From contig CAMDJW010000010.1 in NCBI GenBank assembly GCA_945901025.1, positions 1 to 64,000 of the forward strand: 64,000 bases of DNA, written 5' to 3'. The DNA is from Spirosoma fluviale (lineage in GTDB: Bacteria; Bacteroidota; Bacteroidia; Cytophagales; Spirosomataceae). Positions 51,810-61,858 of this stretch are shown piece by piece. The translations under genes and the position numbers were made by a program. The notes under the pieces are model-generated. The model was not told the origin of the DNA. It made no database searches and saw nothing but the letters and a program-made list of their open reading frames with translations. Each line of letters starts with the position of its first letter. Within the stretch, counting starts at the first letter, position 1.

Positions 51810-52841
51810 ATGGAAAAATTACAAAACGATTTAATCATTCGTGCCGCGTTAGGCCAACCCGTTGAACGGGTACCCGTTTGGGTGATGCGCCAAGCAGGTC
51901 GAATCTTGCCTGAATACCGAGAGGTTCGAGCAAAAGCAGGCTCATTTATCGCCTTGGCCACGAACCCAGAAATGGCGGCTCAAGTCACCTTACAACCTGT
52001 AGATAGGTTTGGTGTGGATGCGGCTATTATTTTCTCCGATATTTTAGTAGTGCCTGAGGCGATGGGTTTGCCCTATTTGATGGAAGAACAAAAAGGACCT
52101 GTGTTTCCTGAGGTGATTCGTTCGCATGCCGACTTAGCCAAGATTCGATTAGCAAATCCCGAAGAAGATTTGAAATATGTATTAGACGCCATTAAAATTG
52201 TCAAAAAAGAATTAGCAGGTCGTGTTCCTTTAATCGGTTTTGCTGGAGCGCCATTTACTATTTTCTGTTACATGGTCGAGGGAAAAGGTTCAAAAACTTT
52301 TTCTCAAGCAAAAAAAATGCTCTATGCAGAACCTACTTTAGCCCATGCGCTATTGCAAAAAATTACGGATTCTACTATTGCCTATTTAAAAGCTCAGGTA
52401 ATTGCTGGGGCTAATTTATTACAGATATTTGATTCTTGGGCAGGTATTTTATCGCCCACCCAATACAGTGTATTTTCAATTCCCTACTTAAAGCAAATCT
52501 GTGATGCCATACAAGAGGTTCCTCTAACTTTATTTGCCAAGGGGGCATTTTTCGCTAGAGCCGAAATGGCCCAATTGGATTGTCAGACCATTGGCTTAGA
52601 CTGGAATATGGACATTTCGGAATCGCGTGCCCTTGTAGGATCTCATAAAACCTTGCAAGGAAATTTAGATCCTTGTGTCTTATATGGTGATTTTAAAACG
52701 GTGGAAGCTGAGACTAAGGGGATGTTGAAGGCTTTTTGGGGCCAACGATACATCGCCAATTTAGGCCACGGCGTTTACCCAGATATTCACCCAGATAAAG
52801 TTCAATGTTTCGTGGATACGGTTCAAGGGTATCAAGGATAA
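51810..52841 (+). CDS. hemE: Uroporphyrinogen decarboxylase
   Basis: The 343-residue enzyme removes four carboxyl groups from uroporphyrinogen III to form coproporphyrinogen III in heme synthesis. The substrate-binding [20 protein letters not shown] is at the N-terminus, then [43 protein letters not shown] and [27 protein letters not shown]. Heme supply would matter here given the number of predicted c-type cytochromes in the window. It is not next to other hem genes. Confidence -1.
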   Translation: MEKLQNDLIIRAALGQPVERVPVWVMRQAGRILPEYREVRAKAGSFIALATNPEMAAQVTLQPVDRFGVDAAIIFSDILVVPEAMGLPYLMEEQKGPVFPEVIRSHADLAKIRLANPEEDLKYVLDAIKIVKKELAGRVPLIGFAGAPFTIFCYMVEGKGSKTFSQAKKMLYAEPTLAHALLQKITDSTIAYLKAQVIAGANLLQIFDSWAGILSPTQYSVFSIPYLKQICDAIQEVPLTLFAKGAFFARAEMAQLDCQTIGLDWNMDISESRALVGSHKTLQGNLDPCVLYGDFKTVEAETKGMLKAFWGQRYIANLGHGVYPDIHPDKVQCFVDTVQGYQG

Positions 52842-52871
52842 AAAAAACCAACCGATCACGGCTGGCTTTTT
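52842..52871. terminator. Terminator after hemE
   Basis: An A-rich/T-rich flanked stem (CCA-CCG with CGG-TGG, two A/C mismatches, loop ATCA) lies directly after the hemE stop and ends in T5. It is less perfect than the others but well placed. Confidence -1.
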
Positions 52872-52948
52872 GTTTCAATCCCCAATAATTTTAAATTGAC
52901 GATTCAGCAATTATTGTGAAATCTGTTTAAGTTTTCATATTGAGAGCA

Positions 52949-53476
52949 TTAGCTTTCGATTTTTGGGGCTTTTGCCTCTTTAATGCCAGCTTCAAATTGA
53001 ATATCTAGTCCATGAGATACGGTTTTAGTATCTTCGTACACATCAAATTTCACTGCTTTACCCCATTTGATGGTGATAAAATGAGCGCCATAGTTGGTAT
53101 AGGGCTCGCCATTTAGTAAAACACAAGTGGCTTTCCAACGGACAATAGCTAGGGTATTATTCGGGCCTCCTTTTATTTGAATGTCTGAGATTTCTAACTT
53201 CAAATCAGGTAATACCGTACCCAACCGTTCAAACCATTTTTTAAGATTCACCTTGTCATGACGTTTACCCCCTAAGGAATGATCTCCGGCAAAAGCGTGT
53301 TCCAGCGTTTCATCAGATACACCTTTGAGAAGTTCGTCATACTTGTGTTCATTGACATAGGTAAATTGTTGCCTTACCTTTCCTTTGATGATGGAATGAT
53401 AGGGGTTAAACCCTTGAACGGTAACTGCAGAACCTAAAAATGTCAGTACTGCAATCGAAATGAATAAGTAGTTCAT
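52949..53476 (-). CDS. NTF2/SnoaL-like protein with signal anchor
   Basis: The 175-residue protein has an N-terminal hydrophobic segment (LFISIAVLTFLGSAVTV) and an NTF2-like cone-fold domain (FTYVNEHKYDELLKGVSDETLEHAFAGDHSLGGKRHDK, WFERLGTVLPDLKLEISDIQIKG, NTLAIVRWKATCVLLNGEPYTNYGAHFITIKWGK). Such domains bind small molecules or act as hydrolases/isomerases; no catalytic set can be named. It is 64 bp downstream of a Crp/Fnr-type regulator on the same strand, which may be co-transcribed. Confidence -1.
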   Translation of the reverse strand: MNYLFISIAVLTFLGSAVTVQGFNPYHSIIKGKVRQQFTYVNEHKYDELLKGVSDETLEHAFAGDHSLGGKRHDKVNLKKWFERLGTVLPDLKLEISDIQIKGGPNNTLAIVRWKATCVLLNGEPYTNYGAHFITIKWGKAVKFDVYEDTKTVSHGLDIQFEAGIKEAKAPKIES

Positions 53477-53540
53477 ATTTTTTGTGGATTAGTGATAGGC
53501 AAAACTACCTGACTTCTCACTCTTAAAAAATGAACCCAGG

Positions 53541-54107
53541 TTAAGAAATACGTTTCCTTATTCTACTCAGAGCTTGAGGGGTAATTCCGATGTAGGAGGC
53601 TATATATTTGAGGGGAATTTGTTGAAGCAAGCGCGGTTCTTCTTTGAATAAATCCAAATAGCGATCTTCTGCGTTTTTCGTCAACAAGGATAATTCTCGT
53701 TTGGTTTTTTTCATGTAAAGTCCTTCACTGGCATATCTACCTAGCGTATTGCCAATCGTCGTTTTTGAATAAATTTCTTGCAAATCTGCATGGGAAATGC
53801 TCCACAAAATCGTTTCTGTGATGGCCTCGATCTGATAATCACTGGGTTGTTGGGTCAAAAATGAACTATAGGCACTGAAAAAATTACCTTCAAATTCAAA
53901 ACTAAAAGTTAGGTCATCCCATTCTTTCGGAATACACATCCGGATCATGCCTTTTTCGATAAAAGAAAGGTAATTTTCTATTTTTCCTTGGGCTAGAATA
54001 ATTGATTTTTTGGGGAATGCTCGACGAGTCAGTTTGGAGGAAAATATTTCCCAATCGGAATCTGACATCGGAACAACACGTTCAAAGTACTTTTTTATTT
54101 CATTCAT
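53541..54107 (-). CDS. Crp/Fnr-family transcriptional regulator
   Basis: The 188-residue protein has an N-terminal cyclic-nucleotide-binding-like beta-roll (PKKSIILAQGKIENYLSFIEKGMIRMCIP, LTFSFEFEGNFFSAYSSFL) and a C-terminal winged helix (IPLKYIASYIGITPQALSRIRKRI). It lacks the Arg-Ser/Thr contacts expected for cAMP binding and has no Fnr-type cysteine cluster, so its ligand, if any, is unknown. This form is widespread in Bacteroidota. Inverted repeats lie just upstream, possibly for autoregulation. Confidence -1.
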   Translation of the reverse strand: MNEIKKYFERVVPMSDSDWEIFSSKLTRRAFPKKSIILAQGKIENYLSFIEKGMIRMCIPKEWDDLTFSFEFEGNFFSAYSSFLTQQPSDYQIEAITETILWSISHADLQEIYSKTTIGNTLGRYASEGLYMKKTKRELSLLTKNAEDRYLDLFKEEPRLLQQIPLKYIASYIGITPQALSRIRKRIS

Positions 54108-54138
54108 GGCACAAAACCAATTATTTTCAGTGGTTTAC

Positions 54139-54171
54139 AGTTGTATGCATTCCATGCAAAATGTTACAACT
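54139..54171. promoter_or_regulatory. Nested inverted repeats upstream of the Crp/Fnr gene
   Basis: AGTTGTA (54139-54145) and TACAACT (54165-54171) enclose a second dyad TGCAT-TCC-ATGCA (54146-54158). The block is 32 bp before the regulator's ATG. It may be an operator; the half-site TTGTA..TACAA also occurs upstream of susC. Confidence -1.
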
Positions 54172-54203
54172 ATAGGATAGAACTAGAATGACAATTTAAA
54201 AAA

Positions 54204-55673
54204 TTATTTCGCTGAATAGTTCGGAGCTTCCTTCGAAATGCTCACATCATGTGGATGACTTTCTTTTACTCCTGCTGAGGTGATTTTAACAAATTTCGCT
54301 TCTTGCATGATTTCAATCGACGCTGCGCCGCAATAACCCATACCGGCTTTCAATCCGCCGACCATTTGGTATAAAATTTCAGTCACAGAGCCCTTAAATG
54401 GCACTCGGCCTACAATCCCCTCGGGCACTAATTTCTTAATGTCATCTTCCGCATCTTGGAAATAACGGTCTTTTGACCCATCTTCCATCGCTTCCAAGGA
54501 ACCCATCCCACGATAAGATTTGAATTTACGTCCTTCTAAAATAATCATTTCACCCGGCGCTTCATCCGTTCCGGCTAATAAGGATCCGATCATTACTGTG
54601 CTAGCTCCGCCGGCAATTGCCTTTGCCACATCACCCGAATACCGAATTCCACCATCGGCAATTAAAGGAATATTATAAGGTTTTAATGCTTTTGCCGCTT
54701 CGTAAACTGCGGTTAATTGGGGCATTCCTACTCCTGCGATAATACGCGTCGTACAAATACTGCCAGGGCCTACTCCCACTTTTACGGCATCGGCTCCCGC
54801 TTCTGCTAAGGCTTTTGCTGCTTCCCCTGTTGCAATATTACCCACAATAACTTCAAGCGTTGGGAATGCTTTTTTGACCGACTTTAATGCGTCGATCACT
54901 CCTTTGGAATGTCCATGGGCAGTGTCAATACTAATTACATCAACTCCCACTTGGACTAAAGCTTGTACCCGATCTAATAAATCGGGAGTAACTCCCACCG
55001 CGGCACCTACACGCAAACGACCTAAGGAATCTTTGGATGCCAAAGGATGTGATTTGCGTTTCAAAATATCTTTATAAGTAATCAAGCCGATAAGCTTTCC
55101 ATTTTTGTCAACAATCGGCAATTTTTCGATTTTGTATTCCTGCAAAATGCTTTCGGCATCTTCCATGGTAATGCCTTCTTTGGCCGTAATCAAATTCACT
55201 TTCGTCATAATCTCAGCCACCGGACGTGCTGTTTGCTTTTGAAACCGTAAATCCCGGTTGGTCAATATGCCCACCAATTTCCCCGCGTCATCAATCACGG
55301 GAATACCGCCAATCTTAAATTCCTTCATGATGCGTTGTGCATCACCTAAGGTTTGATTGTCTTTTAATGTGACTGGATCGATGATCATTCCAGACTCAGA
55401 TCGTTTTACTTTACGAACTTGTGCAGCCTGTTGGTCAATCGTCATATTTTTATGAATGATTCCGATTCCACCTTCTTGGGCCAATGCAATGGCTAATGCA
55501 GCCTCTGTAACGGTGTCCATGGCGGCAGAAATAATCGGAATATTAATCGTGATATTTCGAGTTAACCTCGTTTGCGTACTTACTTCACGAGGCAACACCT
55601 CAGAATACGCGGGCAATAACAATACGTCATCGTAAGTTAAAGCTTCAAAAAGAAATTTATTGGATTCAAGCAT
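54204..55673 (-). CDS. guaB: Inosine-5'-monophosphate dehydrogenase
   Basis: The 489-residue enzyme oxidises IMP to XMP with NAD+, the committed step to GMP. The catalytic domain shows [38 protein letters not shown] and the active-site loop [18 protein letters not shown]. Two CBS domains (roughly residues 95-205) are inserted, and the flap motif appears as [10 protein letters not shown]. The length is standard. It is divergent from apbE; no guaA is adjacent. Confidence -1.
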   Translation of the reverse strand: MLESNKFLFEALTYDDVLLLPAYSEVLPREVSTQTRLTRNITINIPIISAAMDTVTEAALAIALAQEGGIGIIHKNMTIDQQAAQVRKVKRSESGMIIDPVTLKDNQTLGDAQRIMKEFKIGGIPVIDDAGKLVGILTNRDLRFQKQTARPVAEIMTKVNLITAKEGITMEDAESILQEYKIEKLPIVDKNGKLIGLITYKDILKRKSHPLASKDSLGRLRVGAAVGVTPDLLDRVQALVQVGVDVISIDTAHGHSKGVIDALKSVKKAFPTLEVIVGNIATGEAAKALAEAGADAVKVGVGPGSICTTRIIAGVGMPQLTAVYEAAKALKPYNIPLIADGGIRYSGDVAKAIAGGASTVMIGSLLAGTDEAPGEMIILEGRKFKSYRGMGSLEAMEDGSKDRYFQDAEDDIKKLVPEGIVGRVPFKGSVTEILYQMVGGLKAGMGYCGAASIEIMQEAKFVKITSAGVKESHPHDVSISKEAPNYSAK

Positions 55674-55772
55674 AGCAAATAAATTGAATGGGTAATGGTA
55701 GACGGCTGATGAATCGAATACTACCCTTATTTGCGGGATAAAATTACAATTTTTTTTTGTAATATTTGAATT

Positions 55773-56765
55773 ATGATTAAAAAATTCAATTTCTTACTAC
55801 CTTTCATTCTGCTGATTTCATATCAAAATTTTGCTCAAACGGTCAAATACACGTTTGAAACATCCCGCATGGGTTCACCCTTTCGGATCGTTGTATCAAC
55901 AAATGATAGCCTTGGAATTTCAAAAGTCATTCAAAGTTCGTTTGATTTAGCGCGTGATTTAGAGGCTCAATTGAGCGATTATCAAATAAATTCAGAATTA
56001 AGCCAGGTCAATTTGCGGGCCGGGACTGGAGAGTTTTTCCCCATTCATTCACCTCTAAAAGAAATTTTAAGTATCGCGTTGCATGCAGAAGATTTAACCC
56101 AAGGAGCATTGAATATAAAAGTAGGTAGATTGGTTCATGCATGGAGAAAAACGCGGAAAGATAAAATATTGCCAAATGAAAAGGAGCTTAGGAAAATTGC
56201 CGATGCCATTCAGGGGAATTGTATTGAGTTTTCTGAGGATTCGACAAAATTAAGGTTGGCCAATCGAGCGTGCCAATTAGACCTAGGTTCCTTAGGAAAA
56301 GGTTTTGTGGCTCAGAAAGTTTTAGACCATTTAATAAATAATTCATGGCCTTATGCTTTAGTAGATGCAGGAGGGAAAATTTGCATGACTTCATTGGACA
56401 AAATGGGGGGACAATGGGTCTTAGGCCTAGAGATTCCCGGAGGCACAGCTATTTCAGATCAGATGCTAACTTTGAAAAATTGCTCGATTGCCAGTTCAGG
56501 GAAGACATACCAACAAGTTAAAATTGGGGATCAAGTGTATTCGCATGTATTGGATCCAAGAACCGGAATGGCTTTAACGCATGGACGTTCCGCAACAGCT
56601 ATTGCACCTGATGGGACTTTGGCCGATTGGCTTGCGACGGCTGCCACGATAATGCCTATACGAGAAATTGAAAAATTATTGGTAAAATTGCCTAATGTTC
56701 GTTTACTGGTTTGGGAATTCAACGCTGGTAAATTAGACATTTTACTAAATCGTAACCTTTTGTAG
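55773..56765 (+). CDS. apbE: FAD:protein FMN transferase
   Basis: The 330-residue protein has a signal peptide ([16 protein letters not shown]) and the ApbE fold: [48 protein letters not shown] and [39 protein letters not shown]. The enzyme attaches FMN to Thr/Ser of flavoproteins such as Na+-NQR and Rnf subunits, in the periplasm. Its target is not in the window. The next gene starts one base after the stop. Confidence -1.
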   Translation: MIKKFNFLLPFILLISYQNFAQTVKYTFETSRMGSPFRIVVSTNDSLGISKVIQSSFDLARDLEAQLSDYQINSELSQVNLRAGTGEFFPIHSPLKEILSIALHAEDLTQGALNIKVGRLVHAWRKTRKDKILPNEKELRKIADAIQGNCIEFSEDSTKLRLANRACQLDLGSLGKGFVAQKVLDHLINNSWPYALVDAGGKICMTSLDKMGGQWVLGLEIPGGTAISDQMLTLKNCSIASSGKTYQQVKIGDQVYSHVLDPRTGMALTHGRSATAIAPDGTLADWLATAATIMPIREIEKLLVKLPNVRLLVWEFNAGKLDILLNRNLL

Positions 56766-56766
56766 T

Positions 56767-57690
56767 ATGAAATATATTTTAATTTATTGTTTTTTCTTCT
56801 TCATTTCCCCTCTTGTAAATGCCCAAAAACTAAGCTCTTATAATCAAATTATCCCGGGAAGTACGGTTTCATTTGATATGGTCGCTATACCAGCGGGTGA
56901 GTTTTTACTAGGTAGTTCGGCACAAGATGCAGGACATAAAGTAGATGAAGGACCTCAAAAGAAAGTTAAAATAAATGCTTTTTGGATGGGGAAAACAGAA
57001 GTAACCTACGATGAATATCAATTATTTTTTGAGGAGGAGCGTGACCCCGAGCCCAAACCGGCTAAAACTGGACCCGATGCAATTACTCGGCCTAGTCCTC
57101 CCTACATTGATTTTACGTTAGGCATGGGGAAAGTAGGTGGATTCCCGGCCAATTCGATGCAGCAATATTCAGCCATCATGTATTGCAAATGGTTGTATGC
57201 GAAAACGGGTATTTTTTATCGCATCCCAACGGAAATAGAATGGGAATATGCGTGCAAGGCGGGGCAAAAAAATCCCATCGAACCCTTAGATGATTATGCT
57301 TGGTATGCTAAAAATTCTCAGGAAAAATACCATCATGTAGGATTAAAAAAACCGAATGCTTTTGGCTTGTATGATATGTTGGGAAATGTCTCTGAATGGG
57401 TGCTAGATCATTATGATGCGGAAGGATATAAAAAATCAGCATCTCCTGTTTTTATCGATAAATATGCAGATGCGATCGTCAGAGGAGGAAATTTTCAAGA
57501 TGAAAAGGGATTAGTGAGCCCCTCCGCCCGATTTGCTGCAGATCCAGTTTGGAATCGTAGAGACCCACAAATACCTAAAAGTATTTGGTGGAACGCGGAT
57601 GCCCCCTTTGTTGGTTTTAGAATTATTAGACCTAATCCGCAGCCAAATGCACAGGAAATTAGGACATTTTTTGAAAAATATTTAAATTGA
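56767..57690 (+). CDS. SUMF1/formylglycine-generating-enzyme-like protein, exported
   Basis: The 307-residue protein has a signal peptide (ILIYCFFFFISPLVNAQ) and a SUMF1 fold: VAIPAGEFLLGSSAQDAGHKVDEGPQKKVKINAFWMGKTEVTYDEYQLF, YRIPTEIEWEYACKAG, FGLYDMLGNVSEWVLDHYD, VRGGNFQDEKG and a final VGFRIIRP. The two copper-binding cysteines of true formylglycine-generating enzymes are missing: the RGGSWxC position reads RGGNFQD. It is therefore more like the non-catalytic Bacteroidota SUMF1 group (for example the GldJ/GldK relatives) than a sulfatase activator. It lies between apbE and a Gfo/Idh/MocA gene. Confidence -1.
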   Translation: MKYILIYCFFFFISPLVNAQKLSSYNQIIPGSTVSFDMVAIPAGEFLLGSSAQDAGHKVDEGPQKKVKINAFWMGKTEVTYDEYQLFFEEERDPEPKPAKTGPDAITRPSPPYIDFTLGMGKVGGFPANSMQQYSAIMYCKWLYAKTGIFYRIPTEIEWEYACKAGQKNPIEPLDDYAWYAKNSQEKYHHVGLKKPNAFGLYDMLGNVSEWVLDHYDAEGYKKSASPVFIDKYADAIVRGGNFQDEKGLVSPSARFAADPVWNRRDPQIPKSIWWNADAPFVGFRIIRPNPQPNAQEIRTFFEKYLN

Positions 57691-57709
57691 GAATCTAAAC
57701 TATTTACAC

Positions 57710-59047
57710 ATGAAAAATTCAAGAAGAGATTTTGTTAAGCAGTCAGGCTTAGCAGCTAGTGGATTGATTTTAAGTCCTTGGGCAGCTAATGCATTTGCAG
57801 GTCAAAGCCTGGTAGGCGATACGCTAAAAGTAGCCATTATTGGTTGCGGAGGCCGTGGAACAGGTGCCATTACTCAGGCATTAAGTACGAAAGAAAATAT
57901 CAAATTAGTTGCGATGGCTGATGTTTTCCGTGATCGATTAGATGATTGTTACAACAATTTGATGAAATCGAGAGCGAAGGATGCTTCAGCGAAAGCGATC
58001 CCAATTAACCAAAAAGTAGATGTTCCAGAAGACCATAAATTTGTAGGTTTTGATGCCTATAAAAAAGCAATGGCCTTAGCGGATGTAGTAATTTTGACTA
58101 CCCCTCCAGGATTTAGGCCTCCATATTTTGAGGAAGCCGTGGCTCAAGGAAAGCAAATTTTTATGGAAAAGCCGGTGGCAACAGATCCAGCGGGTATCCA
58201 ACGCGTTTTGGCAGCAGCTAAAATAGCAAAGCAAAAGAAATTAAATGTGGTGGTGGGTTTACAACGTCATTATCAAAACTCTTACAGAGAACTGATGAAA
58301 CGTGTGCAAGATGGACAAATTGGAGATATTGTTTCGGCCTCTTGCTGGTGGAATAATGACGGAGTATGGGTGAAACCTCGTAAAGAAGGTCAGACGGAGA
58401 TGGATTACCAATTGCGTAACTGGTATTATTTCAATTGGATGTGTGGAGATCATATTACAGAGCAACATGTTCATAACATTGACGTCATCAACTGGGCTAA
58501 AAATGGGTATCCGGTAAAAGCTCGTGGAACGGGTGGACGTGAGGTAAGAAAAGGAAAGAATTATGGTGAAATTTTTGATCATCATATTGTTGAATTTGAA
58601 TATGCGGATGGTACAATTCTGAATAGCCAATGCCGACATATCCCAGGTACTTGGGCTAAGGTGGATGAGCATGTGATTGGAACGAAAGGAAAGATACATT
58701 TTGATGCGGCCAAAATTTTTGATTACAAGGGAAATCTTCAATATGCGTTTGATAAAAAGACGAAGGAAAATAATCCATATCAAACAGAGCATGATGAATT
58801 ATGGGCTACGGTAGCAGCTGGCGAATACAAGTTTGCTGATGCTGAAAATGGCGCTTATTCGACCATGACATCTATTTTAGGACGTATGGCCACCTATTCA
58901 GGTCAAGTGATCGAGTGGGATAAAGCCATCAATTCAGGACTTAATATAGCGCCATCTACATTTAGTTGGGATGCTGATATGCCATCTAAGCCAGATGCAA
59001 ATGGTTTGTACGCGGTAGCGGTACCTGGAAAAACAAAGTATTTTTAA
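57710..59047 (+). CDS. Gfo/Idh/MocA-family oxidoreductase, Tat signal
   Basis: The 445-residue protein starts with a twin-arginine signal (NSRRDFVKQSGLAASGLILSPWAANAFAG), so it is likely periplasmic. The NAD(P)-binding Rossmann motif is VAIIGCGGRGTGAITQAL, and the catalytic EKPVATDPAG lysine motif follows. C-terminal segments DHITEQHVHNIDVINWAKNGYPVKARGTGGR and GTILNSQCRHIPGT are seen in the exported Bacteroidota/Planctomycetes branch. These enzymes oxidise or reduce sugars and cyclitols, and exported ones are thought to use a tightly held cofactor. It is 19 bp after the SUMF1-like gene, so likely the same operon. Confidence -1.
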   Translation: MKNSRRDFVKQSGLAASGLILSPWAANAFAGQSLVGDTLKVAIIGCGGRGTGAITQALSTKENIKLVAMADVFRDRLDDCYNNLMKSRAKDASAKAIPINQKVDVPEDHKFVGFDAYKKAMALADVVILTTPPGFRPPYFEEAVAQGKQIFMEKPVATDPAGIQRVLAAAKIAKQKKLNVVVGLQRHYQNSYRELMKRVQDGQIGDIVSASCWWNNDGVWVKPRKEGQTEMDYQLRNWYYFNWMCGDHITEQHVHNIDVINWAKNGYPVKARGTGGREVRKGKNYGEIFDHHIVEFEYADGTILNSQCRHIPGTWAKVDEHVIGTKGKIHFDAAKIFDYKGNLQYAFDKKTKENNPYQTEHDELWATVAAGEYKFADAENGAYSTMTSILGRMATYSGQVIEWDKAINSGLNIAPSTFSWDADMPSKPDANGLYAVAVPGKTKYF

Positions 59048-59110
59048 AAAATTATCTCAAAAAAACTAGATTTTTAATTAAATTGCGGCTTCATTTTTTA
59101 GCCTAATGTA

Positions 59111-59479
59111 ATGAACTATCAACCACAGGATTTTCTTCCGATTTTTGCACAACTCGCGGCGGCCCTAGCCTTTATTGTGGCTACCATGCTTGCGACACAT
59201 GCGCTGGGTCCTAAAAGGCATTCAGAGAAAAAAGATGATACGTTTGAATGTGGGATTGAGTCAGTAGGAGACGCCCGCACACCCATTTCAGTTAAGTATT
59301 TTTTAGTAGCCATATTGTTTGTGCTATTTGATATAGAGATCGTTTTCATGTACCCTTGGGCCGTTAATTTCAAGGAATTATCATGGGATGGATTTTATGA
59401 AATGATTGTGTTTATGGGCTTGCTATTGGCAGGTTTCGTTTATGTAATTAAAAAAGGAATTTTAACCTGGGAAAAGTAA
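59111..59479 (+). CDS. nuoA: NADH-quinone oxidoreductase subunit A
   Basis: The 122-residue membrane subunit has three transmembrane segments and the conserved DTFECGIESVGDARTPISVKYFLVAILFVLFDIEIVFMYPWA. It is part of the interface between the membrane and peripheral arms of complex I. It is the first gene of the operon; 63 bp before it there is no clear promoter match. Confidence -1.
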   Translation: MNYQPQDFLPIFAQLAAALAFIVATMLATHALGPKRHSEKKDDTFECGIESVGDARTPISVKYFLVAILFVLFDIEIVFMYPWAVNFKELSWDGFYEMIVFMGLLLAGFVYVIKKGILTWEK

Positions 59480-59530
59480 ACTTTTAAACGAATTGATGGT
59501 TTACTAATTTCAAGACAGCATCTAGTTGAT

Positions 59531-60079
59531 ATGAGTAATTCAAACATAAGTATGGTGGAATCGCCACCGGGATTAGAGGGACAAGGTTTTTTTGCGACAA
59601 GTTTAGATTCATTGGTGGGGCTGGCCAGAGCGAATTCGCTTTGGCCTTTGCCATTTGCGACCTCTTGTTGTGGAATTGAATTCATGTCGACCATGGCTTC
59701 ACATTATGACATTGGACGTTTTGGGGCAGAAAGACTTAGTTTTTCGGCACGCCAAGCAGATGTATTAATGGTTATGGGAACAATTGCCAAAAAAATGGCT
59801 CCAGTGGTCAAACAGGTTTACTTACAGATGGCGGAACCTCGTTGGGTTTTATCGGTAGGAGCTTGCGCATGTTCTGGAGGAATTTTTGATACGTATTCTG
59901 TTTTGCAGGGTATTGATCGAATCATCCCAGTGGATGTGTATGTGCCAGGTTGTCCCCCACGTCCAGAACAAATTTTGGATGGGTTTATGCAAATCCAAGA
60001 ATTGGCCAAAAAAGAGAGCACACGCAGGAGAAACATGCCTGAGTACAAGGCTTTATTAGCTTCTTACGGAATAGAATAA
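59531..60079 (+). CDS. nuoB: NADH-quinone oxidoreductase subunit B
   Basis: The 182-residue subunit holds the terminal 4Fe-4S cluster N2. The ligands are the double cysteine in [11 protein letters not shown], one in [12 protein letters not shown] and one in [11 protein letters not shown]. It passes electrons to quinone. It starts 51 bp after nuoA. Confidence -1.
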   Translation: MSNSNISMVESPPGLEGQGFFATSLDSLVGLARANSLWPLPFATSCCGIEFMSTMASHYDIGRFGAERLSFSARQADVLMVMGTIAKKMAPVVKQVYLQMAEPRWVLSVGACACSGGIFDTYSVLQGIDRIIPVDVYVPGCPPRPEQILDGFMQIQELAKKESTRRRNMPEYKALLASYGIE

Positions 60080-60088
60080 GGGAGGGAT

Positions 60089-60598
60089 ATGGAAAAATTG
60101 AATAACCAACAAATCATTGAGGCACTTCAAAAGACCTTTGGGGAAGATTCGGTCTATGGCATAGGGGAATCTCATGGGATACTCCATGTGACTACTCATG
60201 TGGACAATATCGTTCCAATGATGCATTTTTTATATGCAGATCCTATTTTAAAGTTTCAGTTTTTGACCGATTTAGCGGGGATACATTTTCCGGATGCGAA
60301 AGGTCAGGAGTTGGGTGTTATCTATCATTTGCACAGTTTAGAGAATAATGTGCGCTTGTGGATCAAGGCATATGCGCCAATAGAGGCACCTAATTTTCCT
60401 ACGATTACGGGTTTGTATGCATCGGCCAACTGGATGGAGCGGGAAGCCTTTGATTTTTATGGAATTATTTTTGAAGGTCATCCTAATTTGATACGTATTT
60501 TAAATGTAGACGATATGGATTACCACCCGATGCGCAAAGAGTATCCGTTAGAAGATGCGACGCGTCATGATAAGATTGATGAAATGTTTGGTAGATAA
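60089..60598 (+). CDS. nuoC: NADH-quinone oxidoreductase subunit C
   Basis: The 169-residue peripheral-arm subunit shows LKFQFLTDLAGIHFPD, LGVIYHLHSL, NNVRLWIKAYAP and the signature NWMEREAFDFYGIIFEGHPNLIRILNVDDMDYHPMRKEYPLE. It is separate from NuoD, not fused as in E. coli. Confidence -1.
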   Translation: MEKLNNQQIIEALQKTFGEDSVYGIGESHGILHVTTHVDNIVPMMHFLYADPILKFQFLTDLAGIHFPDAKGQELGVIYHLHSLENNVRLWIKAYAPIEAPNFPTITGLYASANWMEREAFDFYGIIFEGHPNLIRILNVDDMDYHPMRKEYPLEDATRHDKIDEMFGR

Positions 60599-60619
60599 TC
60601 TACCTATTGATAAATTTTT

Positions 60620-61855
60620 ATGTCTGAAATAGCCTTAGTAAATAGTCCAAATGTTGGTTTAGATAAAACACAAAAGGGTGGTCCTTATGTGAATGATTTG
60701 TCGACACTTAATTTAGGGCCTACACATCCAGCCACGCATGGTATTTTTCAAAATATCTTGACGATGGATGGGGAAACCATTGTGGATGCGGAACAAACGG
60801 TTGGATATATACATCGCGCCTTTGAGAAAATCGCTGAGCGACGTCCGTTTTATCAAATCACTACTTTGACGGACCGGATGAATTATTGTTCATCGCCAAT
60901 TAATAATATGGGTTGGCATTTGACGGTTGAGAAATTATTAGGCATTGAAGTTCCAAAGCGTGCTCAATATATTCGAGTGATCATGATGGAGTTAGCTCGG
61001 TTAGCTGATCACATTGTTTGTAACTCAATTTTGGCTGTGGACACAGGTGCTTTAACGGGTTTCTTATATGTCTATCAATGGAGAGAGCATATTTACGAAA
61101 TTTATGAGGAGTTATGCGGGGCCCGATTGACCACTAATATGGGTCGTTTTGGTGGCATGGAGCGTGATTTGTCTAAGGTAGCCATTGAAAAAATACATGT
61201 TTTGTTAGAAGGATTGCCTAAAGGATTAAAGGAGTTTGAGGGGATGGTGATGCGCAATCGAATTTTCATGGATCGTACTCAAAATGTGGGAGCTATTTCC
61301 GCAGAGCGTGCGTTAAACTATGGGTTTACAGGACCTAATTTACGTGCTGCGGGCGTGGATTATGATGTTCGTTCTTTGAATCCTTATTCTTCGTATGAAG
61401 ATTTTGAATTTGACGTGCCGGTGGGAACGAAGGGCGATACGTATGATCGTTTTTTAGTGCGTGAGGAGGAGATGTGGCAGAGTTTACGCATTATCCAACA
61501 AGCGATGGATAATCTTCCTGAGGGATCATATCATGCAGATGCACCCCATTATTATTTGCCGCCAAAGCAGGAGGTATATAAAAATATGGAGGCATTAATT
61601 TATCATTTTAAAATTGTGATGGGGGAGATCGATGCCCCGGTGGGTGAGGTTTATCAGTCGGTCGAGGGTGGAAATGGAGAATTAGGTTTTTATTTAGTAT
61701 CAGATGGGGGTCGGACACCTTATCGGTTAAAGTTTAGACGTCCGGGATTTATTTATTACCAAGCGTTCCCTGAGATGATCAAGGGTTCTTCACTTTCAGA
61801 TGCGATTGTTACGATGTCGTCGATGAATGTGATTGCTGGAGAGTTAGATACTTAA
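60620..61855 (+). CDS. nuoD: NADH-quinone oxidoreductase subunit D
   Basis: The 411-residue subunit lines the quinone site with NuoB. Family motifs: LNLGPTHPATHGIFQNILTMDGETI, GYIHRAFEKIAERRPFYQ, TDRMNYCSSPINN, LARLADHIVCNSILAVDTGAL, RLTTNMGRFGGMERDL and the C-terminal VEGGNGELGFYLVSDGG and SLSDAIVTMSSMNVIAGELD. The histidine and tyrosine near the quinone (THPATHG and later) are kept. Confidence -1.
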   Translation: MSEIALVNSPNVGLDKTQKGGPYVNDLSTLNLGPTHPATHGIFQNILTMDGETIVDAEQTVGYIHRAFEKIAERRPFYQITTLTDRMNYCSSPINNMGWHLTVEKLLGIEVPKRAQYIRVIMMELARLADHIVCNSILAVDTGALTGFLYVYQWREHIYEIYEELCGARLTTNMGRFGGMERDLSKVAIEKIHVLLEGLPKGLKEFEGMVMRNRIFMDRTQNVGAISAERALNYGFTGPNLRAAGVDYDVRSLNPYSSYEDFEFDVPVGTKGDTYDRFLVREEEMWQSLRIIQQAMDNLPEGSYHADAPHYYLPPKQEVYKNMEALIYHFKIVMGEIDAPVGEVYQSVEGGNGELGFYLVSDGGRTPYRLKFRRPGFIYYQAFPEMIKGSSLSDAIVTMSSMNVIAGELDT

Positions 61856-61858
61856 TAC

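Noticed and set aside
58259-58792. 177-codon open frame on the minus strand inside the Gfo/Idh/MocA gene
   Set aside because: It has no recognisable domain and the plus-strand gene fully accounts for the region.
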